Shown here: piece by piece, positions 60,701-63,700 of the stretch
Numbering within the stretch: the stretch's first letter is position 1
Layout of the letters: each line of letters starts with the position of its first letter
The notes under the pieces: generated by a model
The model's input: only the letters and a program-made list of their open reading frames with translations
Told to the model about the DNA's origin: nothing
Database searches by the model: none
Assembly (NCBI GenBank): GCA_003482905.1
Contig: DMXM01000003.1
Span: forward strand, 24,321 to 88,320
Direction: 5' to 3'
Source: Elusimicrobiota bacterium
GTDB taxonomy: Bacteria > Elusimicrobiota > Elusimicrobia > Elusimicrobiales > UBA9959
DNA: 64,000 nucleotides
Program-made: the position numbers and the translations under genes

Positions 60701-63700
60701 GCCGGCCACAAAGCGGGCGTTAAGCCCCGCCGGGGCGAACATCCAGCTGGTGGCGTCCGGCGACAGGTAGCCGCTGGTCTTCATGGAGATCCAGACGGGG
60801 TTGGCGCCGCCGGTCATAAAATCGTTATCGGCGGTGTTATACCATTGCGGTGTGTTGCCCAGCTGCTGCATGGCCACATAGACGTCGGAATTGCTGAAAT
60901 TATCCGACGCGGTGCCGCTGACGGCGTTTATAAGGCGCACGCCGCTCTTATTGGCGTCGTTCGGGCTGAGCGCGCGCGCCACCGGCGACGAGACGTCCAG
61001 CGTGAACTGGAAGGGCACGGCCGTGCCGGGATTGCCGGCCTTGTCGTTGGCGTAAAGTTCCACGCTGTAGCCGTGATCGGCCTCGAAAGCCTGGCCGGAC
61101 GAGAAATACGAGGTGGTGTAGGAAGCGATATTCCCGGCGATGGAGGCGGCAAGGTCGGTATAGCTGCCGGACAGGGCCGTAAAGGTGGAGGTCTTCCAGT
61201 TCCAGTACTCTACCGCGCTCTGGCGCTTCACACGGAAATAGGCCGACGCCACAACTCCGGGCGCCACATCGGAGAGGGTGCCGAAAAGCGTCGATAGCGA
61301 GCGCACGTAGGGCTTGTCCGGCGTGGTAACCCCGGCCAAAGGCACGGTGGAATCTATGATAAACTCCACCCCCGTCCCCGGCAATTCTTCCGTGCCGTCC
61401 GTCAGGTGCGCGGCGCGCGAGACCACCCTGTAGCGGCGGTTGACGTTCCATTTGGCGGGCGGTATGGTCCACTGCCAGTTGGGAGCCACAAAGCTGTCCA
61501 CCCCGGCGAAGCCGGTGAAAACCGTGGTGGAAACCCAGGCGGCCCCGTTCCAGACCAGGTTGTCGTTGCCGCCGGCCTCGGAAATGTCGGGGCCGTAATC
61601 CACCACCCGCACCGCCACCGTGGTGGCGTAAACCGCGGTGCCGATTACCGACGGAGCGGCCGACGGGTTGTAGTGCGGCACCGTGGCCGCCGGGATGGTG
61701 ATGACCGACACCGGGGGAGGCGGCTTTAGCGTGAATTCTATGAAAGACGACAGCGCCCCGGTACTGCCCGGCTTGGGCATCTCGTTGCCGGCCAGGTCCA
61801 CCGCTTTGGCGAAGACCTGGTAATTTATACCGGCCAGCGGCGCCACCCAGGCCGGGGTGGAAACCCCGGTGGCCGTCCAGCCGTCGCCCGAGATGGCCGC
61901 ATCGTAAAAAAGTTCCACGTCGGAATCCCAGGCGTGCGTGGAGAATCTCCAGTATTTAAGCGTGTCCATCTTCTTGTAGGACAACAGCACCCGGTCCAGC
62001 GTGCCCGGGGCCACGTCCGAGGCGGAACCGGAAATACTGTTCAGTTCCGCCTGTATCATGGCGCCATGGGCCGGCGAGGTTATGGTGGAGATCGGGTTGG
62101 TGAAGTCCGCCTTGATATTGGTGGCGGTGGAATAGACCAGCTGGAAGTTGCCGGCTTTGTCCTCCGCCCAGGCGTTCATCTCGTAGGTTTCGCCGGTAGT
62201 CCAGGGGCTGGTGTTCAGCTGCCACCAGGTGGCGGCGGCGCTTAACGTACCGTACAGGAGCACGCTATTGTCCACCGCGGACGCGGACCAGGAGGGTCCG
62301 GCCACGTTCCAGTACTTGTCGGGGTTGGCGCCCGTCAGCTGCTTTATGCGCACATGCACGTCTTTTACCGCGCCGTTGGGTTTGTCGTAGGAGCCGCCGT
62401 TCACCTTACCCGTCTGGCTTATATAGCCGGCGGCGTAGGGGTAGGAAATGGCCGCGGTGGGCCGGCTGACATCGTAGACGAAAGAGGTTTTAAGGCCGTA
62501 GCCTTCCTGGTTGGCGGCTCCGTCGAAACCGTTGGTCTGGATACGGAAAATATCCCCGTCATTGCCGCTGAACATACCGGCGACCACGGCCGGGGCCATG
62601 GTCCAGTCGGAATAAGGCGGGAGGGCCTGCAGATACACGGCCCCCGACTGCCACGAGGCGGAGTCCCAGTAATAACTGTCCGAGGCCCTCTGGATATACA
62701 CCCTTATCTGGCTGACCAGGGAACCGCTGGGATCATAGCTGGTGCCGCCTATGGCCACCGGCAGGGTATTGATATGGGCCCCATCGGAAGGCGCGGTAAC
62801 GGTGGAGACGGGCGCCTGGGTGTCGTAAAGGAAAGTGGCCGTGGCGTAAACCGTATCGTAATTGCCGGACGTATCAAGCGCCCTGGCCCTTATGCGGTAG
62901 GTGTAACCGGTGGTCCAGGTGGAGGTCTGTATATTATAGGTCCAGGCGGCCGAGGTAGTGTAGATGGTGGACTGCGCCGCCACCCAGGGCGCGGCGCTCT
63001 CGGCGCCGTCCACCCAGACCGGGTAGGCCGCGGGGTCGTAATACTTGCCCAGGCCAGGCAGATAAGCGGTAAAGCGCACGGAGTTTATCCCCACATTGTC
63101 GCCGGCCGTACCGGCGATGTCCGCCAGCGCGTTATAGTTGGCCAGGGAGGGCAGAGTAATGTAGGTAAGCGGCTTTCTGCTGTCGAAAGTTACATTGGTG
63201 CCCACGCCGGCGGGAATGTCGGCCTCAAGAGGCTCGGAGGCCTGCGGGCCGTACTCGCGGTTAAGCGCCAGGTCATAAGACCACGGGACAATGCGGTAGG
63301 TCCTGGCCGGGTCCTGGTTGGCGGGATCGGCCATCTTGGCGATGAGCGCGCCGGGCAGGTCGTAGCGGAATTGATTGGGCGTGGCCGTAGTAGAGTTGTT
63401 GGCCTCGTACCAGACCGGGTTAGGGGCGTCGAAGCTGCCGCTGGCGCTGTTCCACCAGCCGACGTCGCCGACCAGGCTCTTTACCGCGACCTTGACCGTA
63501 TAGCTGGACAGTTTGGCCTCATACTGCCGCACGACGTACCTTTCGTCCGTGGCCGTACCGGCTACATAGGCGAAGCCGGTGGTAACCCCCGGCAGCGGGT
63601 AGGTCAGGGTAGTGGTAGGATTGTCGATATCGTAGCGGAAGAATATCGGAGCGGCCGCGGAATCGTTGCCGGCAAAGTCTGTGGCGCGCGCTTCCACCTG